Origin: Muraenolepis orangiensis
Taxonomy: Eukaryota > Chordata > Actinopteri > Gadiformes > Muraenolepididae
Assembly: GCA_027704905.1 (NCBI GenBank)
Contig: CM051000.1
Coordinates: 20,361,754 to 20,425,753, forward strand
Length of the DNA stretch: 64,000 nucleotides
Reading direction: 5' to 3'
Positions 35,492 through 49,549 of the stretch are shown in pieces. The notes under the pieces were generated by a model. That model worked only from the letters and a program-made list of their open reading frames with translations, was not told the DNA's origin and ran no database searches. A program made the position numbers and the translations under genes. Numbering within the stretch: position 1 is the first letter of the stretch; each line of letters opens with the position of its first letter.

Positions 35492-35505
35492 TGTGTGTGT
35501 GTGAG
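35300..35505. repeat. (GT)n microsatellites
   Basis: GT at 35300-35325 and long GT at 35371-35505 with GCGTGCGTGG and GGTG interruptions. The word TTAGGGTTAATAACTT recurs near 35339, 35511 (variant) and 35561, so a unit of single-copy DNA has been duplicated around the GT tracts. Confidence 0.95.
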
Positions 35506-35881
35506 AGACGTTAGGGTAATAACTTCACTATGTACTGTACATTGGATAGTGTGTGTTAGATGTTAGGGTTAATAACTTCACTATGTACTGTACATTTCAA
35601 CCTTCTTATCATCTCATGATAATCTCCTGATTAACTAGGAAACCCACCAGTCAGATCACAGGAGCCCTGATCACTGGAATCAGATCATACCAGCGTGTCT
35701 TTGATTGAAGTCCTGGATGTAATTGACCACCGACGGCTAAACAGAAACAGCATGCAGCCTTTTGATTGTTGTCGTGTCACATGGAAGTGTGTTTGATCAA
35801 ATATGAATCATGACAACAATATGAAACAATATCGAATTCGAAACACTTTCTTTATTTGTTATATGGGAAAGTTACCTGATA

Positions 35882-35884
<3 letters not shown>

Positions 35885-35944
<60 letters not shown>

Positions 35945-35954
35945 GGGGGGGGGG
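35885..35954. repeat. (GT)n tract with terminal G run
   Basis: About 58 bp pure GT ending in a run of about 12 G. Confidence 0.98.
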
Positions 35955-35959
35955 GTGAT

Positions 35960-36840
35960 GTACATCTACACATGTTGAATGTTGACCAGTTTCAGTACAA
36001 GCCAGCCAATCAGGAATCTCCAGCTGCTCAACTGTATGAGAGATGTTCCTTGGATGGATGTGAAAGTGCTACAGCTTGGTTTCCCCTTTTAGAGGGAGTG
36101 CTTCTCAAGAGAGTGTGTAAAAAATGCTTTGTACTCTACTGTAATGTACCTTCAATGCTTCCTTACTTAGTAACCATCAGCCCTCTCGGTTTGTTTTTTG
36201 TTTTTCAGTTTCTGCCATTCACAAACTTGAAGTGTCCAAAACAGCCTCGAGTCCTAAAATAAAACCTGCGCTACATTTTCGCTTCACACTGTGTATCTGT
36301 GTGTGTTTGCCGGTGCAATTGTACAACCAGTAGTATACCCTATAACATGAGGGTCCGGATGGAAGCTCACACACACATGTAACCGCGTAGACATAGAAGA
36401 CATAAAGCCGGGTACATACATAGAGAACATAGAGCTGTAAATTTGACATAGAGATCATTCTAAGTTCAAACCTTGACCCTGAGTCCTGACACCCTAACCA
36501 CCAGTCTGGACCGTCCTACCCCACAGGGTCCTGTACAGTACTGCCAAGAGGGGGTTGATGTAATAACCTTCGCGATTGTCAGGGTTTTTTTTAAGGTATG
36601 TGCTTGGAAGGTTCCCAATATTTTAATGGGATCATTTAAAAGTCAGGGGAAGTTGAATGATTTAGGAAGACTTAGGAAGCCATGGAAGTCGTCCAATTCT
36701 TATAGATGCAATGTTGCATCCCTAACGGTTCTAGTAGATCTATCAGGCTTCAGTGGTTCCAGGTTCCCCTGGCAACCTGATTCACCTAGTAGCCATGTTA
36801 GGTGAATTTGCGTTGGGGATACCTTTTTAGATCTGGAGGC
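35960..36840. other. Unassigned sequence
   Basis: No known repeat or coding exon recognised. Short open frames have no identifiable domains. Confidence 0.45.
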
Positions 36841-36845
36841 TTTGG

Positions 36846-36945
36846 GGAAACCATGACAACTCAATCGAAATGCGCCGTAAACAGTCCCTGGGTGTGAATA
36901 TGGAACGCAGGACTAAAAATAATGCATTGAGTTGTCATGGTTTCC
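36846..36945. repeat. Inverted repeat, 20-bp perfect arms, 60-bp loop
   Basis: GGAAACCATGACAACTCAAT at 36846-36865 is the exact reverse complement of 36926-36945. It may mark the termini of a tiny MITE or the remains of a larger hairpin. The arms are not matched elsewhere in the window. Confidence 0.9.
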
Positions 36946-36949
36946 AAAT

Positions 36950-37585
36950 ATTCAAGAAGGTTTTCTCCACTCAGTGAACTGACCAACATGGCCGATGGTG
37001 AAAAAGGTCTACTGTCTACTGCACTTAGTCATTGACATTTTAGATTTTATTAAAGGTTTACTCTAGTTACTTCCTGACAAAAAAAATAGCATCGCACACC
37101 ACTATAATCAATGCACCGCATAAGACGTGTAAAGCAAGCTATCTTGTCGCCCACTGAGAACTCATTTGATAACCCAAGAGTCCTCGCAAAGGTGTGGGTA
37201 GATAGATAGTCTTCGAGGCAATTTGGGGTCCTTAGAGGTTCTTGGCAGTCCCAGCAGTCATTTCAGAGTATCCTAGACGCATCCAGATCTTTCTTGATAC
37301 AAGACTTGGTACTGTTGAAACCTTGCTAAGGGACTCTAGGGGCCACTTACAATGACCCCTTGGGCTCCCAATGCCGGCCCCGCTCAATTTGGTAGTCGTT
37401 GTGTGAGGACCTCTAAATTGTAAATTGTGCATCCTGAAGTCGTAGCGTTTGTGGGAAAGATAAGGTCCATTCTCCACTCCTATCTGGTGTTAACCCTCTC
37501 CCTTCAGTGCCTCCGCTGTCCTTCAGCTGAAGCACTGAAGAGAGAGGGTGACATTCAAGCTTGTTTTGGTCTGTTCTCCGGTGGA
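36950..37585. other. Unassigned sequence
   Basis: Nothing recognised. Confidence 0.45.
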
Positions 37586-37588
37586 AAC

Positions 37589-37597
37589 ACACACACA

Positions 37598-37666
<69 letters not shown>
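37589..37666. repeat. (AC)n microsatellite
   Basis: AC repeat with an early ATGCGCGCAC interruption, then pure AC for about 60 bp. Confidence 0.97.
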
Positions 37667-37668
<2 letters not shown>

Positions 37669-37669
37669 G

Positions 37670-39270
37670 GAGATATATCAAATGGAGCTGAAGAAGGACT
37701 TCAGCTTTTTTCAGATCTAATCACAAAAGAGCCTGTGTGTTCTGTATGAGATAGAGCACAAACACTGTTCTCCAGCATAACGTAGAGAATGCCACGTTAA
37801 AGATATTTCCAGAGTTCCACTATGTGAAGTGCAGAAGAGTGTGGGGGGACAGCGAAAACACTTCTGGAAGTGGAAAAGGTCAACCTCTGTCAGAGAGACA
37901 AGCGGGGTCTTGGGGAAACATTAAATAATGGCAGACAAAAATATCCAGGGCGGGAGAACACAGACAAACAACAACACAGGGCGAAAGTGCACTGCTTCCA
38001 ATGCAGTCCACGATATGACCTGCAACTTTATTCAGATCCTGCGTGATATGAATCTTTATATGCTATTCCCCTCCTGATATTAATTCACTTTTTTACTTTA
38101 TAGCTGTTATGCAAGAGTCCAGGACAGAAGCTCTAGTTAAAATGAGGCAACCCATTATAGCAAAGCAGATGTTTTGTTTTTTCCTCCGTGTCGTCAAAGG
38201 CCAATTATTCTTTCCGTTCACACGTGGTCTCTTTATCATCAAGATGGCGAATGGTATGAACCTGTGAACAAGAGCCAACTGAATGGCTTTTCTTTCCCAA
38301 TGTGGGCAATTACTGTATGTGTGCAGCACAAGGAAAACGCAGGACAAAAATCCAATGCCATGTGAGTCTGGAAGCAGCACACTATAAATAATATCGACAT
38401 GAAACCTGATATGCCGTTTTTCCCCCCCTTTATTGGATTCAGCGAATGAATGAAAGAAGCTCACAGTACAATGTACACAGTACAATGTACACGTAAAGAC
38501 ATGGTATGGCCAAACATGGAGGTTGTAAAAACCCTACTGTATTTCAGGCATGGCAAAAGATGTTGAATGACACATTCATATGCAAACAGCTGATGTGACT
38601 GGACCAATCGAATATGACGTGTAACACACCATCAGCCATAATAATAATAATAATAAGAAGAAGAAGAACATTGAGTTAAATAAAAATAATAATTATAAGT
38701 CTTTACACTCAGATAAAACAATTATAATGACACATTGCTCCTAAGTTAAACCAAAAAGCTCAAAACGTTTTCGCTCTCAATCTCAAAAAATCCTTCAAGG
38801 TTTGTTTTACTGAGTTTTACTCAGAAAGTTTTGCTCACAAAGTCTTGTGTGCCTCAATGTGCAGCGTATTGCATTTCTGTGCTACCTGCTTTGACACATT
38901 GTCCACTTACAGTGTCCACAGTTTTCCAATACAAGTTCAAGTGTGCAACAAAAGAGAAAGCTTTTTCGGTACCACACTTTCACTAGGAAACGCCGCCTGC
39001 AGCTTTAAACCATATTACACCATACAAGACATAATACCTTGACTCCCAAATTCGCCGGGAAAGCCATAATGCGCCGCGTAATCTGCACGTGCCACGGCTA
39101 CATTGTCATGCATAACGACCGGTAACACAAGCCAATGCATTAACAATGAACACGACACTGTGTTCCCCCACTGCTGGTCCCCTGAGGATGGAAACCCGGG
39201 TTCATTAGTGCTGTCACATTCCACACAGATGGTAGCCTACGCTACTGGTGTGGTATCAGTGTTGCTCATA
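37670..39270. other. Unassigned sequence
   Basis: Short (AAT)/(AAG) run at 38639-38668 and a duplicated AGTACAATGTACAC near 38465-38492. No gene or interspersed repeat is recognised. Confidence 0.45.
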
Positions 39271-39276
39271 ACCCGA

Positions 39277-39464
<188 letters not shown>

Positions 39465-40725
39465 TTGTCTGTGTCAAAAGCAATGGGAGAAAATGTTGAA
39501 CTTTCTAAAGATGCAATTCATTCTCCATTCATTTACATATGACGTATTTAACGAGGTCCTTTTGAAAGGCGTACATATACCATACGTACAAATCGGCCAC
39601 AAAGACCGACCGCTGGCATTAGGAAAAATTCAAAATGTTGTTGACCGTTTTGAATGGATGGAAGTTCACACATTGCTGCCAAGGTTGATATGAAGGCTAA
39701 GGCATGCTGCCATGACACACATTAACTGACATTGAGGCCGGTTATGTTTTGACAGAATGCATTGGTCGAGTTCCTCAAAATTGTCTTCCCAGTGTCGCGT
39801 GGCATAATAAATGGTTGACTGCTGAAAGAGGACTGTAGTACACAAGGCTCAGGTGTGCTGAGGTTGTTGCAAGCTGTCGAGGTCTAAATGGTAAGTGCAC
39901 TCAAGTCTATGTATGTTTTAGTAGGCTTGACTTGTGATTGTTTGTGACATGAGATTCAAATGGATTCGTGGGTGAGTGCAATGAGTTATCTCCTACTAGC
40001 GACCTGCTTTGCGTCAGCGAGGAGTTCACTTCATGCCACAATAGATGACATCCCATCCTATTTTACTCTGGGTAGGGCAGGGGACGTCAAAGTAAAGGGT
40101 AGTTAAGTACCAACATCTTAGAAACTGAATCTGCTTGTACTTCACTGACAAACTTGTGTAGTTAGTTTGTTTTCAGATTTACTTCATTTTATTAAGGTGG
40201 TATCAGTGATATATGTCATTAAGGTGGAATCATTTGACAAATGTTACAAATGAAGTACCCCCATAGAACCACTGGCTTAGAGGATACAAGAGGCGTCTAC
40301 CAAGTACGAAAGAGGATGCCATTGCCCAAACCACCATCTTGACAGTAATAATGTTGTTGTTTTTTTAATAACTATTACCTATTTTAGCACACAGCCGGGG
40401 AAACAGGCAAAACTCTTGTTTACACAGGTTTCCACTTTCCACATATTCATAATCAGTGATAGTGTACGTCTCATGATTGTTGCGTTCCCTTTGGGGTTTG
40501 ACATTATGCACACTGTGTGGGGATGCTGCCAGCGAGTTTCTTCTGCACATCGTTTCTATTTTCCAAGTGAAAATGCACGGATTGTCATATTTGTCTGTTA
40601 TATCTTATATTGCACATGTCACTTGCACACAAGGCAGTGGAATGTTCCACCATGGGGAATGCAATCCCATGGTACCTGAACCTCAACAGAATATCCTTCA
40701 CACCATCTCTGTCTTTATTGTTCTG
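39465..40725. other. Unassigned sequence
   Basis: Single-copy DNA; no gene or repeat recognised. Confidence 0.45.
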
Positions 40726-40730
40726 CATTA

Positions 40731-40930
<200 letters not shown>

Positions 40931-40934
40931 ATTG

Positions 40935-41815
40935 AAGGAGGAGAGGGAAGGTGGAGAAGGAGAAAGTGGCAGTGGCATTTTGATGACGGGAGGCACAAAC
41001 CCGGGGGTTATCTTGCTAGGCACTAGCTTTGTTTATACACTTTCTCCGTTGGCTTTGTCTGGAACATGGTCCCCGACCCTAAGACCCTAAGCCAAGGTTA
41101 CCGGAAGTAGGAAAAAATAATCGACGAGATTCAATGCCATATAGTTCTTGAAGAGCTGACATTAAGGAGAATGGGTTTGAATAAGTGCAGGTCATACACA
41201 TGATAATATATAACAATAAATGGATAAATCATTCAACCATTTTCATTCATGTCTTGGTCTAACCAACGTTGCTATGGAAATACTCAATAATCACACTACC
41301 GTAATTGTCCAGAGGCCATTACTAGCAGAATCATTATTTATATATTTATGATACAGCCTCCTCCCATCACTCCATCCTTCCCCATCCTTCACTTCCATCC
41401 TGACCGCTCCTCCTCCCTCCCTGTTTGCTGTATGGCCGTTTGGAAGAGCACCGTTTCACATAATTGGACACCGTATCGGGCGGACAGAGAGAGGGTCTGT
41501 TGAGTAAAGAGGCCATTTTAGTTGTCTGAACATGAAGGTCAACACTGTAGATTCAGCTCATTGGCGATAGTGGCCGAGGTGTCGCTCAGAAGATTAGCTA
41601 GAGTCCTTAGCCTGAGAAAATCACTCACTGTGAAACGTGGAAGCGGAGTAACTGCAATGGTTTTTTGGAGTCAATATTTAATGTTCTGGAAAGAATACAA
41701 ATAGTGTATTGCATTCGTACACTTTATTATCCGTCATACCTGTACAGTGTATTGGTATGGGTACCTTACGCTATCTGGTGGGATGCTACGTGCATTTCTG
41801 TTGGATTGTACTGTA
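40935..41815. other. Unassigned sequence
   Basis: No gene or repeat recognised. Confidence 0.45.
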
Positions 41816-41820
41816 CAATG

Positions 41821-41910
41821 ACAACAATAATAATAATAATAATAATAATAATACATTCAATTTCATATAGCGCCTTTCTGGACACCCACACACGCTTTAC
41901 AGACATGGTA
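41821..41910 (-). repeat. (AAT)n plus retroposon tail-like segment
   Basis: (AAT)n at 41823-41853 is followed by CATATAGCGCCTTTCTGGAC and CACGCTTTACAGAC. The TATAGCGCCTTT...CGCTTTACA arrangement is a frequent fish repeat terminus; the adjacent AAT repeat fits a microsatellite-type tail, read on the minus strand. Family not assigned. Confidence 0.45.
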
Positions 41911-41988
41911 AAATTGCACGTACAGTAAAATAAATTTAAAAGTTATATAAATTAAATAAGACAGATAAAATAGATAAAATTCAAATTC

Positions 41989-41991
<3 letters not shown>

Positions 41992-42021
<30 letters not shown>

Positions 42022-42022
42022 C
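41992..42022. repeat. (AT)n microsatellite
   Basis: Pure AT. Further right, a G run lies at about 42080-42091. Confidence 0.95.
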
Positions 42023-42399
42023 ATTTAACAGTAAAGTCGTGGGATGGAGAGGGGGTACAATGCAATATGGGGGGTACAAAGGGGGGGGGGGGTACAATGT
42101 GGAATGTAATCAAATCCTGATTGATATCATATAAACATGGACACTATGCACAGAACAATGCATAGCATACCCCACAGGGTTTCCATCCTGCGGTACATAA
42201 TGTCAAACCTAAAGCGACCTAAAGCAACAATCACGAGACGTATCACTGATTATAAACACGTACAAATAAAACACAAATCATGAAGTTGTTTGCCTGGTGT
42301 AGAGACATATTTCCTGGCGTGTGTGCTAAAGTTTTACTCACTTGTGCGATGGCAGACAACCGCGGTGTGGGTGATGACATCGTCCATCTTCACATAACA

Positions 42400-42465
42400 T
42401 TATTTTCATTATTTTGTCATTCAGAAGATGCTTTTGTCCAGAGAGCGACTTACAATATGTGCGTT
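42400..42465 (-). repeat. Retroposon 3' tail (minus strand)
   Basis: On the minus strand it reads GTAAGTCGCTCTCTGGACAA then AAGCATCTTCTGAATGACAA, a diverged copy of the GGATAAAAGCGTCTGCTAAATG tail. Confidence 0.55.
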
Positions 42466-42469
42466 CAAC

Positions 42470-43750
42470 ATAGGAAGCGAGGCAACTACCAGTATTCCAT
42501 ATACGTTTTGCGATGATTTTGACAATGCAACGCAGGTTAACAACAAGTTAGGCCAAAGCCCCATTCCCAGTTGGTCCAAATATCGGGCCGCACGTCAACA
42601 TGTCGAGTGCTTCCTCTCCCTGGATGGCTGCCGGGGAGTGTGTTGAAACTCTCTCCTCAGGTGTTCCCTATCAGCAGGTAACTCCCAGACGGGCTGCGCC
42701 GTTCCCTGCTGTGAAACAGATGGCTCAATCCACACGCACAGTACCTCCGTCTTTCCTTCCCTCGCCCACTGGCTAATCACTGTTTTGGAGAAGAAAAAAA
42801 AACGGATGTTTCATTGTTGTCGGGGGAAAACCTGATGTCTTTCTACATTGCAAAATATTCAGTGGGGTACATTAAAACAAATACGTTATGTTCACTTCTT
42901 GAGAATCTTCCCTGTTATCTAATTAAAACAAAAGGTATCATAAGGTATGAGGTACTATATGGACAGACTGGTGTTCCCAGGAGTATGCAGGAGACGGAAA
43001 TAGAATGAGAAGCAGTTTTTGGAGAAATCAACACATTGTTACTCAAACACACTCTCCAAACTTTCAGGGTTCTTTCCTTTTTCCTACTGGGTTTTGGGGA
43101 GTTTGTCCATATGCGCTAGTGAGGGGGTCTGGGGCTTGTCTAATATGGGCCTGTGGAGCCCATTGGGATTGTAATTGTGATGAAAGTCTGTACAAACAGA
43201 CCCTTTTTCTCAGCATTTCCTCCTGCTCTACCGTTGGGAGTCATAGCAACACTGAGCTAGGACCTTCTGTGGTTCAGAGATGTGGTCTTGTGTCCATGTA
43301 TCCCTACACCTATCCTTGTGTTTTGTGTCTTCTTATTCCTTCGACTCTAACTTTTTTCTTTCGGTTTCTTCACATCTGAACAGATGCCAGCATCAGTAAT
43401 GAATGAAAAGAGTGACCAAATTCTAAGTCTTTGCTTTTGAAGAAAAGCGAAGACAGCAGGTCTACAGCGGATGCTCAGTAAAGGGAAACACATACAATAA
43501 CATCAACACGCTGTTGTGTTTATGTTTGTTTCTATTCTTGTTTGTTTTATTGAGAGTGATTGACCACACAGAGAAAATAAACGTATATTTGAGAGAGAGA
43601 GAGAGACACAGAGAAAGACGGGATGGGATCGGAGGTGTGAGCGATCCGCTGTGCTCTCTTTTGAGTTTGTCTATCTCTGTGTTCACCCTGTTTGTTTGTC
43701 TATCCATGTGTGTCTTTCAATTATTTTCCCACCAGCCAGCCGGTGTCCTT
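42470..43750. other. Unassigned sequence
   Basis: A short GA run at 43591-43605. No gene or interspersed repeat recognised. Confidence 0.45.
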
Positions 43751-43753
43751 GTG

Positions 43754-44067
43754 CAGTGTTTTCCAACCTACGGTGGTGCGTGTGGGTACTGCAGGTGGTA
43801 GGTGTAATCATTTTCGACTTTATAATCAACACTTTTTTAATTTACACATTTACAATAATAGAGAACAGCAGCTTTATCCTTTCAATGTTCCCTACTGGCC
43901 AGGTCCTTCTTGCAGTAATCATCGTGTGTAAAGGGGGCGCTGGCACTCTTTGCCCAGCCGCTGCATGTGTATTCATCTATTTTTCAGCGTTTGCATATGA
44001 GGTGGTCCGTGAAAGGTTTGGAAGACAATTTAGTGGTGGATCTAAACTCAAAGGTTAGGAACCACTG
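43754..44067. mobile_element. hAT-Charlie-like MITE
   Basis: The left end CAGTGTTTTCCAACCT and the right end, read inward, CAGTGGTTCCTAACCT match at 13 of 16 positions. Terminal inverted repeats of the form CAGTGGTTCYCAACC are characteristic of Charlie-type hAT elements. GGTGGTCCGTGAAAGGTT near the right end is also a usual subterminal word. The 314-bp length leaves no room for a transposase. The flanking octamers (TCCTTGTG and TGGTATCG) do not match, so the target duplication has decayed or the boundaries are a few bases off. Confidence 0.7.
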
Positions 44068-44069
44068 TG

Positions 44070-45140
44070 GTATCGCATTGTAGTGTATGCACGACCGAGC
44101 CACCGCATCAAAGTCAGCTGCGCAAGGGCATTAATATCAAGTTTGGAAGGTCTCTTAAAAAATGTATACCGTGCTTCGGTACTCCACGTTGGCGTGGAGA
44201 CGGAATTTACACATGCAGACACGACGTCAAACGTAGACCGACAGTCAGTGTTCAGAGTTATGTGTTGTGACAGCTGGTGCCACTGGTTCACCATGGCTGT
44301 GTGTAGGACACGTTAATACACACGGGTCCTGTGTGGCATCTGTTAGCCACGCATTGTCGTTGGTGTTAAAAATTTGACTTTCGTTGCCTGTGTTTTTGAG
44401 CGACACTTTTAGTGAAAAATAACCTGAAAATATAGTGTATTTGATTGTGTATTTATCTATTTGACAAAACTAAGGCTCTCAACAATGTTCCGTAAAAAAG
44501 GTTTTAAAAAATAAACTAGATATAGTTCAATTTAGATATGGTAAAAGACAATTTAGGTCATGTTTTGTTTGTAATTAAGGGGAATGCAACTTAATAGAAC
44601 ATATACTTATTTAACTGCAAATAACCTTTTTACCCTCTAAAGAAAGAAATCCTTCCAGTTGCATGAACAATTCTCTGCTTGCCAAGACCCATCGCAGTAA
44701 ATATGATATATTATCGCAACACAATGTAATTGTTTGTGCCGTGCAGATGTGGAGTCAAGATAGCCAGGGCAGAACAGGCAGTATATTTACACCACATAAA
44801 GAAAGTCTTTTTTTTAGTGTTTTTTACAGATGCCCTTGGATTGTAGTTCCTGTCCAGCTAATCTTTGTGTGCATGCTATTGGTCATACCCCCTTAGTACA
44901 TCCTGTTGTTAATTGTAAAACAGCAGAGTGGAGCAGCCGGATTCAAATTTGACATACATGTCGTACATAATATGTATTACAACATACTTTTTATGTCTTC
45001 ATTTTTGGGGGAAAACTTGAAACAACATACTTGATCGTGATATGTGATATTTGTTTTCCTCCCTGTTTTGTATAATTTGGATGAAATGTAATCCTATTTT
45101 TGTTAATTCTACCTGTGTTTCTGATTGTCCGGTGTTTGGT
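44070..45140. other. Unassigned sequence
   Basis: AT-rich, with no gene or repeat recognised. Confidence 0.45.

Positions 45141-45144
<4 letters not shown>

Positions 45145-45210
<66 letters not shown>
45145..45210. repeat. (AC)n microsatellite
   Basis: Pure AC for about 66 bp. Confidence 0.98.
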
Positions 45211-45213
<3 letters not shown>

Positions 45214-45450
45214 AAATGCTGTGTTCCAGACACTGAATACAAGTAAAACACATGAGGACTGAAGGCTTTCCACAGTTGACAGAAAATGACCGACCAATCA
45301 CAGGTGGACAAAGAGCGGGTCATCAAAACTAATGTCTGCATTGATTGGTCAACGAGGTGTGGATAGACCGTGATGCCTGATGACAGGACGATATGGAGGG
45401 GAAAACACATTGATGGATAAAAAAAACCCCACTTACAGAGCGAGGGCTGG

Positions 45451-45451
45451 C

Positions 45452-45495
<44 letters not shown>

Positions 45496-45496
45496 G
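45451..45496. repeat. (CAGA)n microsatellite
   Basis: About eleven tandem CAGA units. Confidence 0.97.
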
Positions 45497-45499
45497 GAG

Positions 45500-46350
45500 A
45501 CAGGGGAGACACAGAGATAAATACAGACAGGTGGCCGTACCAGTCAACCAGGTAGACAGGATATGACACGTCACTCACACTGTGACAATTTTATTACCAC
45601 CTCCGGGAGTGAGAGATAAATATTCTTGCAGCAAGCTCAAAATAAGTATTATACCGATTACATTTTGATATTGTTTAGTCTCCTGCAAACAATAGCCTTT
45701 TTTTTATGTGTTATGAATAAATGAAAGGAGTGGCAAAATACAAAAGAACAGATAATTTCTTTAATTAAAAACAAGTTCTCATTACTGTTTAGTGAGAGAT
45801 ACTATATATGTAATCCTAAAGGCATTATAGGCAGTTGGAAGTCACATGGATGAATGGATGGATTTCATATGAAAACATGAAAAGGGCATGTAAACAACTT
45901 TTTAATGTGTTCTAAATCTCAGATTTAGATTGTACTTCTTAAAGTCCCTAGATACATTGTTAGTGTCACAAGTGCTCTGCTCAAGATGGAACAAATTGAA
46001 ATGCAACAATAGAGAATTAAAATATTATAAAGTAAAACAAATATCTCTTGGGCAGCGTTGAACATCATACCATAAAAACAACAAATTACTCTTGCTGCTT
46101 TCTTGGTTTTTGTCTGTTATGTATTGTATAGTATGGATACGGTATCAATATTCATATATCATTCATTTATTAAAAATGAATCAATTAACTATAGCGGCAT
46201 AAATATAGTTAATATTTTGTTGGAGGACACCATAGCTACTCCCAACAATCTGATACCATTTCATTTTAAGTGTTAATATGTGAATTAATTGCTGCTGTAT
46301 GGTCCATCCCATAATGACCTGCAATTTAAAATATGTCCTAATACGTACAC
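45500..46350. other. Unassigned AT-rich sequence
   Basis: Nothing recognised. Confidence 0.45.
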
Positions 46351-46355
46351 GCCAG

Positions 46356-46356
<1 letters not shown>

Positions 46357-46442
<86 letters not shown>
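46357..46442. repeat. (AC)n microsatellite
   Basis: AC repeat with two ACGC interruptions. Confidence 0.98.
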
Positions 46443-46445
<3 letters not shown>

Positions 46446-46518
46446 GCTTTAACTCTTATCAAAGTTTGTCCAGAGGGAGAGTCCAAAGGAACATTTGCAA
46501 AGTTGCAGGTTTAAACCC

Positions 46519-47290
<772 letters not shown>

Positions 47291-47292
47291 AC

Positions 47293-47458
47293 GTCTAATC
47301 TCTCTGATACTCTTCTTCTTCTTCATCTTTGCAGTAGCTCTTTTGGTGTCTAATCTCTCTGATACTCTTCTTCTTCTTCATCTTTGCAGTAGCTCTTTTG
47401 GTGTCTTATCTCTCTGATACGCTTCTTCTTCATCTTTGCAGTAGCTCTTTTGGTGTCG
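47293..47458 (+). repeat. 55-bp minisatellite, three copies, acceptor-splice-site-like
   Basis: Units start at 47293, 47348 and 47403. Each reads GTCTAATCTCTCTGATAC, a CTTCTTCTT pyrimidine run, CATCTTTGCAG and TAGCTCTTTTGGT. Copy 3 has lost one CTT. Each unit thus contains a branch-point-like CTGAT or CTAAT about 25-35 nt before a TTTGCAG, the layout of a 3' splice site. No upstream donor or coding exon is visible nearby, so splicing use is speculative. Confidence 0.92.
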
Positions 47459-47839
47459 CATCTATCTGTCGCGTTCTTCATCTCCTCTGCTCTCTCTTCA
47501 CCTCTCTCCTGTCCTGGTCATAACAATAAAGCAATGAGGATATGCCCACCAACATCTAACCAAATCTCTCATGTTTTGATGTGATGATTAAATCACATTA
47601 TTTAGCAATTTATTTGATACATAGACAAACCAATTATAACACACCGCCCAATATCAGATTTTACAAAAGCCCATAGTGGCTAAATAGTCATCAATGCTCA
47701 TTATTCCATATGTGCTGATGGCCACATTAGCTCATATGCACAGTACTGGATGCCAGCTACATGCCAATGTCGTAACATCTATCTTCTATCTTGATCTGAG
47801 GCCAACGCACTGTTATTATTATTATTTTTTGGTCAACGC

Positions 47840-48222
47840 ACTGTAAATCATTTCACTGTAATTTTGCACTGTAAATTCTCTTTTCACATGTCACTTTTTC
47901 AGTATTCATCTGAGTTATTTATTAATATATTATTACTGCCAATTTGCACTATACGTATTGTTGTGTATTGTATATACCTACGTATTACTGTAATAATACT
48001 GTAAATTGTGCAATTCATCTACTCCTCTATCAATACACTTAGATTCATTTAGAGTTATTTTAGTTATATTTTGTTTATACTTGTTTTATTTAGTTAGTTG
48101 TTGTTATTTAGTTTTTAGCTTAGGTATTAGTATATTTGTGTGTGCATTTATTCCCCCTGTGTCAACTGTTGCACCTTAATTTCCCTCGGGATTAATAAAG
48201 TTTCTTGAATCTTGAATCTTCA
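47840..48222 (+). repeat. LINE 3' untranslated region-like sequence
   Basis: AT-rich DNA with repeated GCACTGTAAAT words, ending GCACCTTAATTTCCCTCGGG followed by ATTAATAAAGTTTCTTGAAT and CTTGAATCTT. The CCCTCGGGATTAATAAAGT ending with a short tandem TTGAATC tail is typical of fish non-LTR elements. No coding part is recognised. Confidence 0.65.
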
Positions 48223-48261
48223 CAGCATCATCACTTCCTCTTTTGTGCTTTAACTAATACA

Positions 48262-48850
<589 letters not shown>

Positions 48851-48946
48851 AACTGCTGTCTGTCGTCGGATATTGCACATAAGATTTTCACTCATTGCTT
48901 ATACTTGTGTAAACTGTGAAGCGACAATAAACTTGACTTGACTTGG
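48851..48946 (+). repeat. Retroposon 3' tail, copy 1 of a second family
   Basis: AACTGCTGTCTGTCGTCGGA followed by CACATAAGATTTTCACTCAT and GTAAACTGTGAAGCGACAAT, ending AAACTTGACTTGACTTG. A close copy in the same orientation lies at 55127-55222. It has the form of a LINE 3' end with a short tandem CTTGA tail. Confidence 0.8.
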
Positions 48947-48954
48947 CCTTCAAT

Positions 48955-49440
48955 GGGGAGAATATCATGGGATCAAGGAGCGAGAACACACTGTCTGGGA
49001 CGGCTTCTGACCCACTCCTGCTCAAATAGGCTTTTCTCCACCAAGACCTCTTCTGGGACTAGTTGGATGTGGTAATGTGAGGCTAGTTCCTCTAGGGACT
49101 GCATGCACAGGAGGGTTTCAGAGGTTGGGTGACCTGTTTAGATGAAGGACAATCAGGACCTCTCTCCCATCACTGGACAAAATATTCTCCAGCTTGTTGG
49201 TCATTCGATCGACGTGGAGGTATAAAAGCCTCCGCTTGAGATGTTCTGAATCATTGAGGTCAGGTCAGAGCCAAACCCACAGAATAGATACTCCACAAAG
49301 TCTCCCATTGTCTCATGTTTCCTTCTCGGACCCAAAGAGAAGGCTCCTGGATGTTGTTCTCCTCACGGCATAGATGTCTTCAGCCACCTGTGCCGTTTGC
49401 CGCGTGGATGGCGGTTTTGTAGCGCACTGCCTGTGCCAAG
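48955..49440 (-). pseudogene. Coding-like, unassigned transposon-type fragment
   Basis: On the minus strand several disrupted frames have protein-like character, for example NNIQEPSLWVREGNMRQWET near 49350 and QSLEELASHYHIQLVPEEVL near 49080, separated by stops and frame changes. I cannot name the protein. It lies directly downstream, on the same strand, of the TTF-type hAT transposase remnant at 49550-50030, so it may belong to the same decayed element or to a second one. Confidence 0.35.
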
Positions 49441-49549
49441 TCAATTTAGTTTCCTTCTGAATAACCATTTAATACCCATTCAGTCTTGCCAAGTAATTTG
49501 TGATCCATTCTATCACCATAGCAATCGAGTTCCTTCAAGCAAAGGGACA

